Positions 33,518 to 42,683 of a stretch of DNA of 64,000 nt are shown here, piece by piece (the stretch's first letter is position 1; every line of letters starts with the position of its first letter). A model generated the notes under the pieces. That model was not told the origin of the DNA, ran no database searches, and was given only the letters and a program-made list of their open reading frames with translations. A program made the position numbers and the translations under genes. Source of the stretch: Sphingopyxis chilensis (GTDB taxonomy: Bacteria; Pseudomonadota; Alphaproteobacteria; Sphingomonadales; Sphingomonadaceae); the NCBI RefSeq assembly GCF_035930445.1, contig NZ_CP142394.1, positions 3,888,560 through 3,952,559 of the forward strand, written 5' to 3'.

Positions 33518-34801
33518 GGTCGGCGCCGCTTCGCGCGTCCACCAATAAAGCGGCAGCCCCGCCGCCATCAGGATCAGGCTCATCGCGCTGACATTCAGCC
33601 CGGCCCCCCACAGCGTCCAGCCGGAATAGGCGAGGCCGATCAGCGCGACCGGGATGGCGACACGCAGCCGCAGCGCGGCGGCGGCGCAGGACAGATAGAG
33701 CCACAGCGTCACCGAGGTCGACAATATCGCCATGAAGGTGAACATCTCGGCGGTCGACTTGCTGCTGTTCAGCACGACGCAGGCGGTCGCGAGGAGGCTC
33801 GCGCTGAACAGCGCGACAATGGGCGTCCCGTGGCGGTTGGTTGCGGCGAAGCGCGCGGGGAACAGGCCTTGGCGCGCGAGCGTCGCAGGCAGTTCGGCCT
33901 GGATCAGCGTGAAGCCGTTGAGCGCGCCGATCGCGCTGATCGCGGCAAAGGCGGCGATGAACAAGGCCGGGCCATGCCCCCAATAGGTTTCGGCGAACAG
34001 CGCAAAGGGGGCGTCGGACTTCGCAACCTCGTCCGCGGGCAGCATCAGCGCGACCGCCGAGCAGACGATGAGGTAGAGGATTCCCGTCGCGAGCGTGCCG
34101 ATGATCGTCGCGCGCGGGATGGTGACGACCGGATCCTCGACCTTGTCGGTCGCGATGCTCGCCGATTCGAAGCCGAGCAACGCCCACAGCGTCAGGATCG
34201 CCGATCCGCTGACCGCCGTCAGCGACAGCCCCTCGGCCGGAAAGGGGGTGGTTGCGACTGGCACCGCGCCGCCGAACGCGACGGGGATAAGGACGATCAC
34301 CGTCAGCAGCGGGATCAGCTTGATCAGCAAGGTCACGACCTGGAAGCGGCCCGCGGCGCGCGCGCCGCGCCAGTTAATCGCGGTGACGATCCAGATCAGC
34401 GCGAGCGTCGAGATCGCCATATGCTGCCCGAGCGCGGGCGCGAAAAGGCTGAGGAAGCTGACAGCTGCGACCGCGAGCGTCACATTGGCGGTCCACACCG
34501 ACACCCAATAGGCCCAGCCGATCATGAAGCTGGGGATGCGCCCGAAGGCGAGCTGGACGAAGGCGGTCGGCCCGCTCGCTTGCGGAAAGGCGACGGTCAG
34601 CCGCGCGAGGACCATTGCGAGCGCCAGCGCGCCGGCGATCGTGATCGCCCAGCCCGCGACGCCGTTCCAGCCGAAGGGCGCGAGGCTGGCGGGAAGCAGG
34701 AACACCCCCGACCCGATCATATTGCCCATCACGAGCGCGATACACATCGAAAGGCCGAGCTTGCGGCCCGGCCCCTCGCTGCGGGTCGGTGACTGGGTCA
34801 C
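33479..34801 (-). CDS. APC-superfamily amino acid/amine transporter
   Basis: A 440-residue membrane protein of about 12 helices. The family signature near the N-terminus is LSMCIALVMGNMIGSGVFLL, then FPQASGPTAFVQLAFGRIPS and WALLGFESASIATDKVEDP (helix 6 substrate site). It resembles the AdiC/PotE-like branch of amino acid or amine antiporters. Four bases separate its start from the stop of the TonB receptor, so the two are probably cotranscribed. It may import the substrate for the neighbouring oxidoreductases. Confidence 0.88.
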   Translation of the reverse strand: MTQSPTRSEGPGRKLGLSMCIALVMGNMIGSGVFLLPASLAPFGWNGVAGWAITIAGALALAMVLARLTVAFPQASGPTAFVQLAFGRIPSFMIGWAYWVSVWTANVTLAVAAVSFLSLFAPALGQHMAISTLALIWIVTAINWRGARAAGRFQVVTLLIKLIPLLTVIVLIPVAFGGAVPVATTPFPAEGLSLTAVSGSAILTLWALLGFESASIATDKVEDPVVTIPRATIIGTLATGILYLIVCSAVALMLPADEVAKSDAPFALFAETYWGHGPALFIAAFAAISAIGALNGFTLIQAELPATLARQGLFPARFAATNRHGTPIVALFSASLLATACVVLNSSKSTAEMFTFMAILSTSVTLWLYLSCAAAALRLRVAIPVALIGLAYSGWTLWGAGLNVSAMSLILMAAGLPLYWWTREAAPTSTPSGREETPVA

Positions 34802-34805
34802 CCGA

Positions 34806-37232
34806 TCAGAATTCCTTGCTGACCTTGATGCCGATCAGGCGCGGGCGAATGACCGTGTCATAGAAGACGCCGCCGTTCGCGGTCACCCCGTCGGGATCGC
34901 CGCAAGTGGTTTCGAGGCACTGGACGCCGGCGTTGATGACCCCGTTGCTGTCGAACAGGTTCGTCGCGAACAGCTCGGCCTTCCAGCTCTCGCCCTTCAC
35001 CCCGACGCTGACGTCGGCGGTCGTATAGGCGTCGAACATGCCCTTGATGCCATTTTCAAGCGTGCGAACGTCGCTGCGACGCTTGCCGATATGGTTGACC
35101 GCGAACTGGACGTGCGCGCCGAGGTCGCCGACCGGGAATTCATAGCGCGCGACGATGTTGCCCTTGAACTTCGGCGTCACCGGCAGGCTCGTGCCCTTCG
35201 GCGCGAGCAGCGCGTTGTCGGCGCCGTCGGCGCCCGGCAGCGTGCAGTCGAAGGCGTCATTGGCAATGGCGCAGAAATCGCGGCGGATTTCGGCGTCGTT
35301 ATAGCTCATGCCCGCGTTGATCGAGAAGCCGTCCTGGCGGTAGCCGAGGTCGAGTTCGATCCCGCGAATCCGCGCGACACCCGCATTGCGGATTTCGCTG
35401 AGCCCGTTGAGGCCGAGGAAGGAGAGCTGGATGTCGTTCCAGTCCTGCTGGTATATCGCGCCGTTGAAACGCACCGGGCCCCAGCTCGTCTTCCACCCGA
35501 ACTCGTAATTGTCGAGCGTGTCCGAGCCATAGGGCGGCAACGATCCGCGCCGGTTGATCCCGCCGGGGCGGAAACCCCGCGACCAGGTCGCATAGACGAG
35601 CGCGTCGTCGCTGAACTTGTAGGTGAGGTTCAGCTTGTGGATGAAGTCGGTCTTCTTCGTCCGCTTGTCGAGGTTGGTACAGGGCGACCCGTCGACCACC
35701 GCCGGCCCCTGGCAGGCATAGACCGGATTGCCGCTGAAGCCGGGGTTGTTGTAACCGAAGAAGCCGACGAGGCTGTTGTCATATTTATACACCCGCCCGC
35801 CGCCGGTCAGCGTCAGCTGGTCGGTGATGTCGAAGCTGATCTCGCCGAATGCGGCATAATCGCGGTCGACGCGGATCTGCTTGGTCAGCCAGATATTGTC
35901 GACGGTGCCGGGGACCTGCAGATCGTCGGACAGGTCGTCGATGATGTAATGCTGTTCGATATTATGCTTCTGCCGTTGCCAGAACACGCCGCCGATAAAG
36001 CGGATGCGTGCATCGGCGGGCGAGGCGACGCGCGCTTCGAAGAAATTACGCCGATAGCGGTCGATGCCCTGGATATACTGGTTCGGACTGATCTGGTCGC
36101 CCGCATTATCGTAGAAATAGACCGCCGATCCATAGAGCGCGTCATAGAAATAGGCATAGTCCGAATAGTCGCTCTCGACGTCGGTCTTGCGGCGCAGGTG
36201 CCCGCCGGTCACGGTCAGATCCCAATTGCCGAGCTTGCCCTCGATCGTCAGCGCGGCCTGCAGCCATTTGTCCTTCGACGATTCGGGGTTGTACTGGACG
36301 GTTTGCAGCTTGTCGGTGACGGCGCTCGACCGTTCCTGGGCGAAGCTGCCGTTCGTCTTCTGGATCTGGCCCATGATCGTCGGGCGCAGCGTCCAGTCGT
36401 CGTCAAGATCGATCCCGAGCGCGAGCCGCGCGCCATAGGTGTCGGCGTCGTTGTAATTCTTTTCGGCAAGGCCCGCATTGGTCTGGACAATGTCGTCGCC
36501 GGGCAGGTCGACAAGGTCATCGCCGACAAATTGCTTGATCGGATAGGTTCGGCTTCCCGGGATATTGTCGATATAGCCCGCGTCATGGCGATACCAGCCG
36601 ACAAGGCGCAGCGCCGCCCGCTCGCCGAGCGGGGCGTTGATGAAGCCCTCGACCACGCCGCCGAAATCGCCGTGCGCGACATTGTTGACCTCGACTCCTA
36701 CCTCGCCATAGGTGCCGCTGGTGTCGGGCTGGTTGGTGACGAGCTTGATCGTCCCCGCCATCGAGCTTGCACCGTAAAGCGTGCCCTGCGGCCCGGCGAG
36801 CGCCTCGACGCGCGCCAAGTCATAGGCGTGGATGTCGAGCGCGCCCTGGATCGTCGTGATCGGCATTTCGTCCAGATAGGTGCCGACGGTCGGCAGCGAC
36901 GCCGAGTGATTGGCGTTCTCGCCCGACGCGACGCCGCGGAAATAGACCTGGCTGAACCCGGGCGCAGCGGTCTGGATCGTCACCGACGGCAGGAATTTGA
37001 CGACATCCTGAAATTCCTTGACCTGCAGCTCGTCGAGCCGCTCGGTCCCGATCGCGGTGATCGCAAGCGGCACATCCTGCAAATTCTGTTCGCGCTTCGA
37101 CGCGGTGACCACGATGTCGCGGTCGTCGTTGGTGCTCGCCTCCTGCGCGAGCGCGGTTCCCGACGTGCACAGGATCGTGCTGCCGAGCAGAAAGGCGCCG
37201 CTTTTGGTAAATACTGCCGGTAGCTTCCGCAT
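34806..37232 (-). CDS. TonB-dependent outer-membrane receptor
   Basis: An 808-residue receptor from the ATG at 37232. A signal peptide (FLLGSTILCTSGTALAQ) is followed by DIVVTASKREQNLQDVPLAI, the sphingomonad TonB-box plus plug start, PTVGTYLDEMPITT, EALAGPQGTLYGASSMAGTI and a barrel ending in RPRLIGIKVSKEF. It belongs to the large receptor family that sphingomonads use for organic substrates, not the classic siderophore set. It lies just upstream of the APC transporter on the same strand. The ligand is unknown; the reading from 37292 is longer than needed. Confidence 0.92.
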   Translation of the reverse strand: MRKLPAVFTKSGAFLLGSTILCTSGTALAQEASTNDDRDIVVTASKREQNLQDVPLAITAIGTERLDELQVKEFQDVVKFLPSVTIQTAAPGFSQVYFRGVASGENANHSASLPTVGTYLDEMPITTIQGALDIHAYDLARVEALAGPQGTLYGASSMAGTIKLVTNQPDTSGTYGEVGVEVNNVAHGDFGGVVEGFINAPLGERAALRLVGWYRHDAGYIDNIPGSRTYPIKQFVGDDLVDLPGDDIVQTNAGLAEKNYNDADTYGARLALGIDLDDDWTLRPTIMGQIQKTNGSFAQERSSAVTDKLQTVQYNPESSKDKWLQAALTIEGKLGNWDLTVTGGHLRRKTDVESDYSDYAYFYDALYGSAVYFYDNAGDQISPNQYIQGIDRYRRNFFEARVASPADARIRFIGGVFWQRQKHNIEQHYIIDDLSDDLQVPGTVDNIWLTKQIRVDRDYAAFGEISFDITDQLTLTGGGRVYKYDNSLVGFFGYNNPGFSGNPVYACQGPAVVDGSPCTNLDKRTKKTDFIHKLNLTYKFSDDALVYATWSRGFRPGGINRRGSLPPYGSDTLDNYEFGWKTSWGPVRFNGAIYQQDWNDIQLSFLGLNGLSEIRNAGVARIRGIELDLGYRQDGFSINAGMSYNDAEIRRDFCAIANDAFDCTLPGADGADNALLAPKGTSLPVTPKFKGNIVARYEFPVGDLGAHVQFAVNHIGKRRSDVRTLENGIKGMFDAYTTADVSVGVKGESWKAELFATNLFDSNGVINAGVQCLETTCGDPDGVTANGGVFYDTVIRPRLIGIKVSKEF

Positions 37233-37373
37233 GAGATCCCCCTCAGATGACAGTCCTGTGACGGAGAATGACGCGGCGCAGCGCAAGCGCAAGCATTGTT
37301 GTGCAGCGCAGCGGTCGTTGGTCGAAAATGTCGCCTGCTGTTGCCGAAAGGCAACGTTTTGTCGTGGACGTGC

Positions 37374-39188
37374 TCAGCCGAAATCGGCGGGCACGGCCGG
37401 ATAGGCGGTGAGCACGGGCCCCAATGCGTCCTTCAGCGGGCCGAGCCATTCTTCGTAAGGCTGCCATTGCCCGACGCCGTCGCGATTGATCGGGCGGCGC
37501 ACCTGTTCGCTCGACGCGGTGCGCACCGCGCGCGCGTTGGCGTGGAACGCCATGCACGCCTCCTCGAACGGTTGGCCCAGATAGGCGATCATCTTGCGCA
37601 CTTCGGCCTCGGGTTCGTCGAGCAGCGCTTCGTGGACCACGCGGTGGACGCGCCCCGGCTGCACGGCGTCGATATGGGCCATCAGCCGGACATAATCGCG
37701 GTAATAAGCGCCGACATCGGCGAGGCCGTAGCTGAAAGCCTGCCCCTTGGCGAAATGCTGCCGGAAGTTCGAAAAACAGCAATCGAGGGGCGCGCGCCGC
37801 GCGTCGATGATCTTCGCATTGGGCAGGATCAGGCGGATGAAAACGGTATAGAGCCAGTTGTTCGGCAGCTTGTCGATATAGAAGGGCTTGCCGGTCTTGC
37901 GCTGCACGGCGGTGCGATCGAGGAAGGCCGCGCCCAGTTCGGCGAGCTGGGCGTGCGGCGCCTCGGCCAGCGCCTCGATCCATCGGCGTCCGTCCTGCTT
38001 TGTCTCGCGACCGAGTCCGAGCGCGAGCGCAGGGATGTCGGGCAGCTCCATCGTGCCCTCGATCGCCGAGTGGCAGCTCAGGATCTGTTCGATCAGCGTC
38101 GACCCGGCGCGCGGCATGCCGAGGATGAAGATCGGATCGGGCGCCGGGTCGCCCGCGCCGGCGCGCGCGGCGAAGAATTCGGCTGTGCTGGCGGCGATGA
38201 TCGCATCGACCGTCGCGCGCGTCTCGGCGGCGCGATAGCCGAGCTGGGCGGAACGGATCGCGTTGCCTGCGGCATAATGGCGAAAGGCGGGTTCGTGCTC
38301 GTCGCTGTCGTCATACGCCTTGCCGAGCGCAAAATGGAGATGAAGGCGGTCGTCGGCGCGCGCGTCGCTTTCGGGTTCGGCGGCAACCAGCGCCGCTTCC
38401 ATCGCGGAGCGATCGGCGGCGTCGAAGCGGATCGTCTTGAGGTTCGCGAGGCTCCACCAGATTTCGCCGAGCCCGGGATCGGCGGCGAGCGCTCGACGAT
38501 AGGCGGCGATGCCGTCCTCCTGCCGCCCGACGGTCTTCAGCATATGGCCATAGCTCATCCACAGCTTGGCGTGATCGGGAAAACGGCGCGTCAGTTCCTC
38601 GTAAAGCGCGAGCGCTTCGTCATACCCGCCGATGCGCCCGAGCGCGGCGGCGCGAAGGTTCGCGTGCGCGGGATTGCCCGGATCGCTTTCGAGCACGGCC
38701 TCGAGCGTTTCGGCCGCCTCGGCAAAGCGGTTCTGCTTGTAATAGACGGTCGCAAGATTGGCGCGCGCCGCACCGAAACCCGGCGCAAGCGCAAGCGCGC
38801 GCGAAAGCAGCTTTTCGGCGTCCTCATAGCGCCCGAGCCGCCCCGCTACCTCGGCGAGCATGCGGATCGCCGCGACGTCGGTCGCATCCTCGCGCAGCCG
38901 CTGGCGCAGCGCGCCCTCGGCGTCGGGCAACCGGTTTTCGGCAAGCGCGAGCGCCGTATCGACCATGGCCTCGTCGTGGACGGCGGCCGAAACCGCAGCG
39001 AGCGACGCCGCCTGCGCTTCCTCTTCGCGGTTCAGCGCGCGCAGCGCATGCGCGGCAAGGCGGTGCGCCGCCGCCGATGTCGGCACTTCGTCGATGATCG
39101 CCTGCGCCTGCGCCAGCGCCGCCCCGGGCTGGCCGTTCAGGAGCTGGCGGGCGTTGGCGAGCGCCTGATCGAGCGTGACGGTCGCCAA
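37374..39188 (-). CDS. TPR-sulfotransferase fusion protein
   Basis: A 604-residue protein. Residues ~1-290 are about seven tetratricopeptide repeats (for example EDAEKLLSRALALAPGFGAA and DEALALYEELTRRFPDHAKL). The C-terminal ~280 residues are a sulfotransferase domain with the PAPS loop FILGMPRAGSTLIEQILSCH, KLPNNW, and IDARRAPLDCCFSNFRQHF (3'-phosphate site). Such fusions often sit beside TonB receptors in sphingomonads and their acceptor is unknown. Eleven bases separate it from the DsbA-fusion gene, so the two are likely cotranscribed. Confidence 0.85.
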   Translation of the reverse strand: MATVTLDQALANARQLLNGQPGAALAQAQAIIDEVPTSAAAHRLAAHALRALNREEEAQAASLAAVSAAVHDEAMVDTALALAENRLPDAEGALRQRLREDATDVAAIRMLAEVAGRLGRYEDAEKLLSRALALAPGFGAARANLATVYYKQNRFAEAAETLEAVLESDPGNPAHANLRAAALGRIGGYDEALALYEELTRRFPDHAKLWMSYGHMLKTVGRQEDGIAAYRRALAADPGLGEIWWSLANLKTIRFDAADRSAMEAALVAAEPESDARADDRLHLHFALGKAYDDSDEHEPAFRHYAAGNAIRSAQLGYRAAETRATVDAIIAASTAEFFAARAGAGDPAPDPIFILGMPRAGSTLIEQILSCHSAIEGTMELPDIPALALGLGRETKQDGRRWIEALAEAPHAQLAELGAAFLDRTAVQRKTGKPFYIDKLPNNWLYTVFIRLILPNAKIIDARRAPLDCCFSNFRQHFAKGQAFSYGLADVGAYYRDYVRLMAHIDAVQPGRVHRVVHEALLDEPEAEVRKMIAYLGQPFEEACMAFHANARAVRTASSEQVRRPINRDGVGQWQPYEEWLGPLKDALGPVLTAYPAVPADFG

Positions 39189-39199
39189 ATGCCCCCGCC

Positions 39200-40813
39200 T
39201 CAGCTTTTCGCCGCGCGGGCCTTGGCTACCGCCTGCCGCAGCGCGTCATAGCCGATCTGGCCCTGGAACAGCTGGTCGCCGACGACCCACGTTGGGGTGG
39301 CGTTGAGCTGGAGCTGGGTCGCGATCGCGAGGTTGCTGTCGAGTTCGCGCTGGAACAGCGCCTCGTTCGCGGTCGCGTCGGCGCTGCCGTCGGTCACGAC
39401 GCCCGCCTTTTCCGCCGCCGCGGCGATCGCCGAGGGGTCGAGCGACGATGCCCGGAACATCGCGTGGTGGAAGGCGTCATATTTGCCCTGCCGCGCGGCG
39501 GCGAGCGCCATGATCGCGGCGTCGCGGCTCTGCGGCGCGATGATCGGCAGCTCGCGGAACACGACCTTCAGGCGCTTGTCCTCGCGGATCAGCCGGTCGA
39601 CGTCGGGCACGCTCGCGCGGCAGAAACCGCAGGCATAGTCGGTGAACACGACCAGCGTGACATCGCCGTCGGCGTTGCCTGCCCACGCGCCGGCATAGGG
39701 CTTTTCGAGCGCCGGGCGGATCGCGTCGATCGCCTTCGCGATTTCGCCGTCGCGCTGCGCTTCGAGCGCCTCGGGAATGATCTGCGGGTTCGCCTTGATA
39801 TAGTCGGCGACGATGGTTTCGACCTCGGCCTTGCTCATTCCGCCGCCGAAACGGCCGCCGAGCCAGAAGACGAGCGCGAGTAGCAACAGGCCGCCGAGCG
39901 CAAGGCCCCATGCGCGCGTGGCAACGCCTTCCATCCCGGTCCCCTTGATTTGCGGCAGGCGCTGCGCCGACATGGCTTTGGCGCCCGCGGGCTTCTTCGC
40001 CGGTGGGGCGATCGGCGAACGGTCGTCGCCTTCCGCCATGGCCGCCGCGTCCGCCGGAGCAGGCTTCGCCATGGCCGGGATTGCGGTGTCACCCGCGAAG
40101 AGTGGCAGGTCGGGCGCGGCGGCCGCCGTCGCTGCGGCTTTCGCTTCGGATTCTTCGCGCGCGAGCAATTGTTCGAGCCCCGACGGCGGCGGCGCCATCT
40201 CCTCGCGCGGCGCGGGACGCAGCTTGGTCGCCGCATCGCCCAGCTGCTCGCGCAGGCTTTCGCTTCCGGCCTTGGCAATATCGACGACCCCCGCCCTGGT
40301 CTTGCCCGCGACCTCGCCAAGCCCGCGCCCGGCCTCGCTCGACAGCTTCCGCGCCTTGTCGCCGAGTGCCATTTTTTCCCACGCTTCACCGCCCGCCTTG
40401 GCCGCCGCGCGACCGGCCTGCGCCGATCCGCGTCCGGCGGCGCGCGCCGCGCGCGCGGTCGCCGCGCCGGTTCTCGCTGCCAGTTCGCGCGAGCGGCGGG
40501 GGATTTCCATCGCCTCGACGCGTGCGGGAATATCGGCGCGCTCGCCGACGCGGATCGTCCAGTCGGCAAAAGCCTCGGCGCCGCCCTGGATGCGGTCCCA
40601 CAGGTTCGCGGCACCGGCCTTGATCGCCTCGGGCTTTACCAGCGGCTCGCCGCGCGGCTTCTCGGGCTTGTTATAGCGCGTCAGGTCGATGCCGACGGGG
40701 GGCTCCTCCTTCGGTTTCGCCAATCCTTCGTCCGGTGTCGGCGCGCCCATGCCCGACGTCGGCGCGGGATCGCGCAGCCACGGCTGGTAATAATCGTCTT
40801 TTCGGTCAGTCAC
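39200..40813 (-). CDS. DsbA-family thioredoxin domain fused to a long N-terminal region
   Basis: A 537-residue protein. Residues ~1-300 are hydrophilic, Ala/Lys/Arg-rich and predicted disordered or helical (ARAARAAGRGSAQAGRAA; KARKLSSEAGRGLGEVAGKT). A membrane helix near 305-325 (GLALGGLLLLALVFWLGG) follows. Then a periplasmic DsbA/Com1-like domain has the redox pair CGFC (in VVFTDYACGFCRAS, about residue 395) and a cis-Pro loop region (NATPTWVVG). DsbA proteins normally have only a signal peptide, so the large cytoplasmic extension is unusual. The reaction is presumably thiol oxidation or isomerisation. Confidence 0.8.
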   Translation of the reverse strand: MTDRKDDYYQPWLRDPAPTSGMGAPTPDEGLAKPKEEPPVGIDLTRYNKPEKPRGEPLVKPEAIKAGAANLWDRIQGGAEAFADWTIRVGERADIPARVEAMEIPRRSRELAARTGAATARAARAAGRGSAQAGRAAAKAGGEAWEKMALGDKARKLSSEAGRGLGEVAGKTRAGVVDIAKAGSESLREQLGDAATKLRPAPREEMAPPPSGLEQLLAREESEAKAAATAAAAPDLPLFAGDTAIPAMAKPAPADAAAMAEGDDRSPIAPPAKKPAGAKAMSAQRLPQIKGTGMEGVATRAWGLALGGLLLLALVFWLGGRFGGGMSKAEVETIVADYIKANPQIIPEALEAQRDGEIAKAIDAIRPALEKPYAGAWAGNADGDVTLVVFTDYACGFCRASVPDVDRLIREDKRLKVVFRELPIIAPQSRDAAIMALAAARQGKYDAFHHAMFRASSLDPSAIAAAAEKAGVVTDGSADATANEALFQRELDSNLAIATQLQLNATPTWVVGDQLFQGQIGYDALRQAVAKARAAKS

Positions 40814-40816
40814 TAA

Positions 40817-41080
40817 GGGTCAGGTCCTATGAATGGGACGGCTGAGGCGGAAAAATGGCGAACATATCGGGCCGAATGGCCCGCCGGTCATAGTGGTTCT
40901 ATGTCCAAGGGACATTTGGTCCGAGAGGGAAGCCATTTTTCCGTCCCTCGGGGATTTGGTCAAATTTGTCCATTGCCGCGTCAGAGCGCCTTGGAATATT
41001 CCCATATGCCTGCGCCGCTCTTCCTCGCACTGAACAAATTTGCCCCAAACCTCAGCCGTCCCATTCATAGGAGCTGACCC
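40817..41080. mobile_element. 264-bp MITE-like element with 31-bp terminal inverted repeats
   Basis: The left end (40817-40847, gggtcaggtcctatgaatgg...) and right end (41050-41080) are inverted copies with 30 of 31 positions matching. A second inner pair, cggaaaaatggc (40848-40859) and its complement (40932-40943), adds a 12-bp stem. The interior has no credible gene: an 82-codon reading exists on each strand only because the ends are symmetric. This, and its position between two unrelated genes, fits a non-autonomous transposable element or a REP unit moved by an IS200/RAYT-type transposase elsewhere. Confidence 0.7.
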
Positions 41081-41135
41081 TCACGCCCTTGCGCATCATT
41101 ATTGGCGATGCGGTCCCCGTTTGCCCTGCTTGAAT

Positions 41136-42539
41136 CTAACGCCGTTTGCGCTCGCGTTCCACCTCGGCGCGAGCCACCATCGAAATATCCTGTGCACGGA
41201 TCCAGTCGGGGGAGCCCTGGGGCAGTCCCTGCATCGCCATTTCGGCATTACGCAGCGCGAGCCCGGCCTGTCCACCCTCCAGGCTGTAGCGTTCGGCCGA
41301 GGCGAGCGCGGCGCGCGCCTGATCGCCCTTGCTCGCATAGACGATACCGAGCTGGTACCAGGCGAAAGGATTTTCATTGTCGAGTGCCACCGCCGTTTTC
41401 AGGACCTCTTCGGCTTCGGGGTAATTGGCGGGATCCTCTGTCGCGATCAGTGCATGGCCCAGCGTCGCGCTGATCAGCGGCTGCGAGCGCGACTGCGAAA
41501 CCGCCTTGCGCAGCGGGGGGATGGCGTCCTTGGGCCGCCCCGATTCGAGCAGCACCTGCCCTTCGAGCTCGAGGAAATAGGGATCGTTCGGGTTCGTCGC
41601 GAGCAATCCCTCAACCTCCGCCAATGCCTTTTGCGGATAGGCGCTCTTGTGCCAGGCATAGGCGCGAGCATAGCGCGCGGGGATGCTGCTGTTGCTCTCC
41701 GGAAACTGGCGCAACGTTCGCTCCGGGTCGGACATATAGCCCGAAAGCTTGGCCTTGATGCGCTGGAACCGTTTCTCGATCGCGGGATCGGCGGGTTTGT
41801 TCCACGCGGGATCGATGACATAGACCTCGCGTAACGTCTGGATACGGTCGCCCGACATCGGGTGAGTGCGACCATAGGCCTGGTCGTCGTCCTGCTTCAC
41901 CGCATAGCGGAATTCGAGGTTCTGGAGCTTCTTGAAGAAGGCGAGGCTGCCGCGGCCGCTGATCCCCGCTTTCGACAGATATTGCGCGCCCGCGGCATCG
42001 GCGGTCGATTCCTGAACGCGGCTGAACGCGAGGAACTTGCCGAGCGCCGCCTGCTGGCCGGCCATCATGATTCCCATGCCGGCCTCCCCGCCGCCGGCGG
42101 CAATCGCCGCGGCGCCGAGCAACAAGCTGAGCAGCGAAATGCCGCTCGCCGCCTTGGCGCCCTCGTTGACGCGGATCGCGTGGCCGCCCATGACATGGCC
42201 GAGTTCGTGCGCGAGCACACCCTGCACCTCTTCGGCGCTGTCGGCCGCCTCGATCAGCCCGCTGAAAACGTAAATATCCTGGCTGCCTGCGACGAAGGCG
42301 TTGATGCTGCGGTCGCCGAGCAGGTGGACACGCACCTGTCCGGGCCGGAGCCCCGCGGCGACGAGCAGCGGGTCCATCATGTCCTGGAACAAGGCCTCGG
42401 TCTCGGCGTCGCGCAGGATCGACTGCGCCGCTGCCGGGCGCATCGCGATCGCGACCATCGCGAGCAAAGTCAGCAGGATATGGAAAATGGGGCGCAGCCT
42501 TTGCGCGCCGGACGCGGGTTGCGGCGGGAAAGCGGTCAT
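41136..42539 (-). CDS. M48 metalloprotease with TPR domain (BepA-like)
   Basis: A 467-residue periplasmic zinc protease from the ATG at 42539, which gives a normal signal (FHILLTLLAMVAIAMRPAAA). The ATG at 42584 lacks a ribosome site. Zinc motif HELGH (in VQGVLAHELGHVMGGHA) and third ligand Glu in QESTADAAGAQYL are intact, followed by DRIQTLREVYVIDPAW and C-terminal TPR repeats (KALAEVEGLLATNPNDPYFL, KDAIPPLRKAVSQS). BepA-type proteases check and degrade stalled outer-membrane proteins. Confidence 0.92.
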   Translation of the reverse strand: MTAFPPQPASGAQRLRPIFHILLTLLAMVAIAMRPAAAQSILRDAETEALFQDMMDPLLVAAGLRPGQVRVHLLGDRSINAFVAGSQDIYVFSGLIEAADSAEEVQGVLAHELGHVMGGHAIRVNEGAKAASGISLLSLLLGAAAIAAGGGEAGMGIMMAGQQAALGKFLAFSRVQESTADAAGAQYLSKAGISGRGSLAFFKKLQNLEFRYAVKQDDDQAYGRTHPMSGDRIQTLREVYVIDPAWNKPADPAIEKRFQRIKAKLSGYMSDPERTLRQFPESNSSIPARYARAYAWHKSAYPQKALAEVEGLLATNPNDPYFLELEGQVLLESGRPKDAIPPLRKAVSQSRSQPLISATLGHALIATEDPANYPEAEEVLKTAVALDNENPFAWYQLGIVYASKGDQARAALASAERYSLEGGQAGLALRNAEMAMQGLPQGSPDWIRAQDISMVARAEVERERKRR

Positions 42540-42683
42540 CCCCGCCTCTCTTGCGCCGCGCGCCTGAACCCCGAGTGAAGCCATAAAGGCTTATTGGGGG
42601 CCAGCACGCGCGGACGCAAGGTCAGCTTGCAGATTCTGCGATCGGTTGCCGCGGATCAGTTTCCGCCCGATCGACTTGGTCAA

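Noticed and set aside
34524..37223. An 899-codon open frame on the plus strand
   Set aside because: It lies antisense to the TonB receptor, which has full domain support. High GC leaves long shadow frames, and this one has no recognisable domain.
37296..39251. A 651-codon plus-strand frame
   Set aside because: It is antisense to the TPR-sulfotransferase gene, whose motifs are clear.
40820..41077. Two opposite 82-codon frames with nearly the same ends
   Set aside because: Their similarity comes from the inverted terminal repeats of the MITE-like element, not from protein homology.
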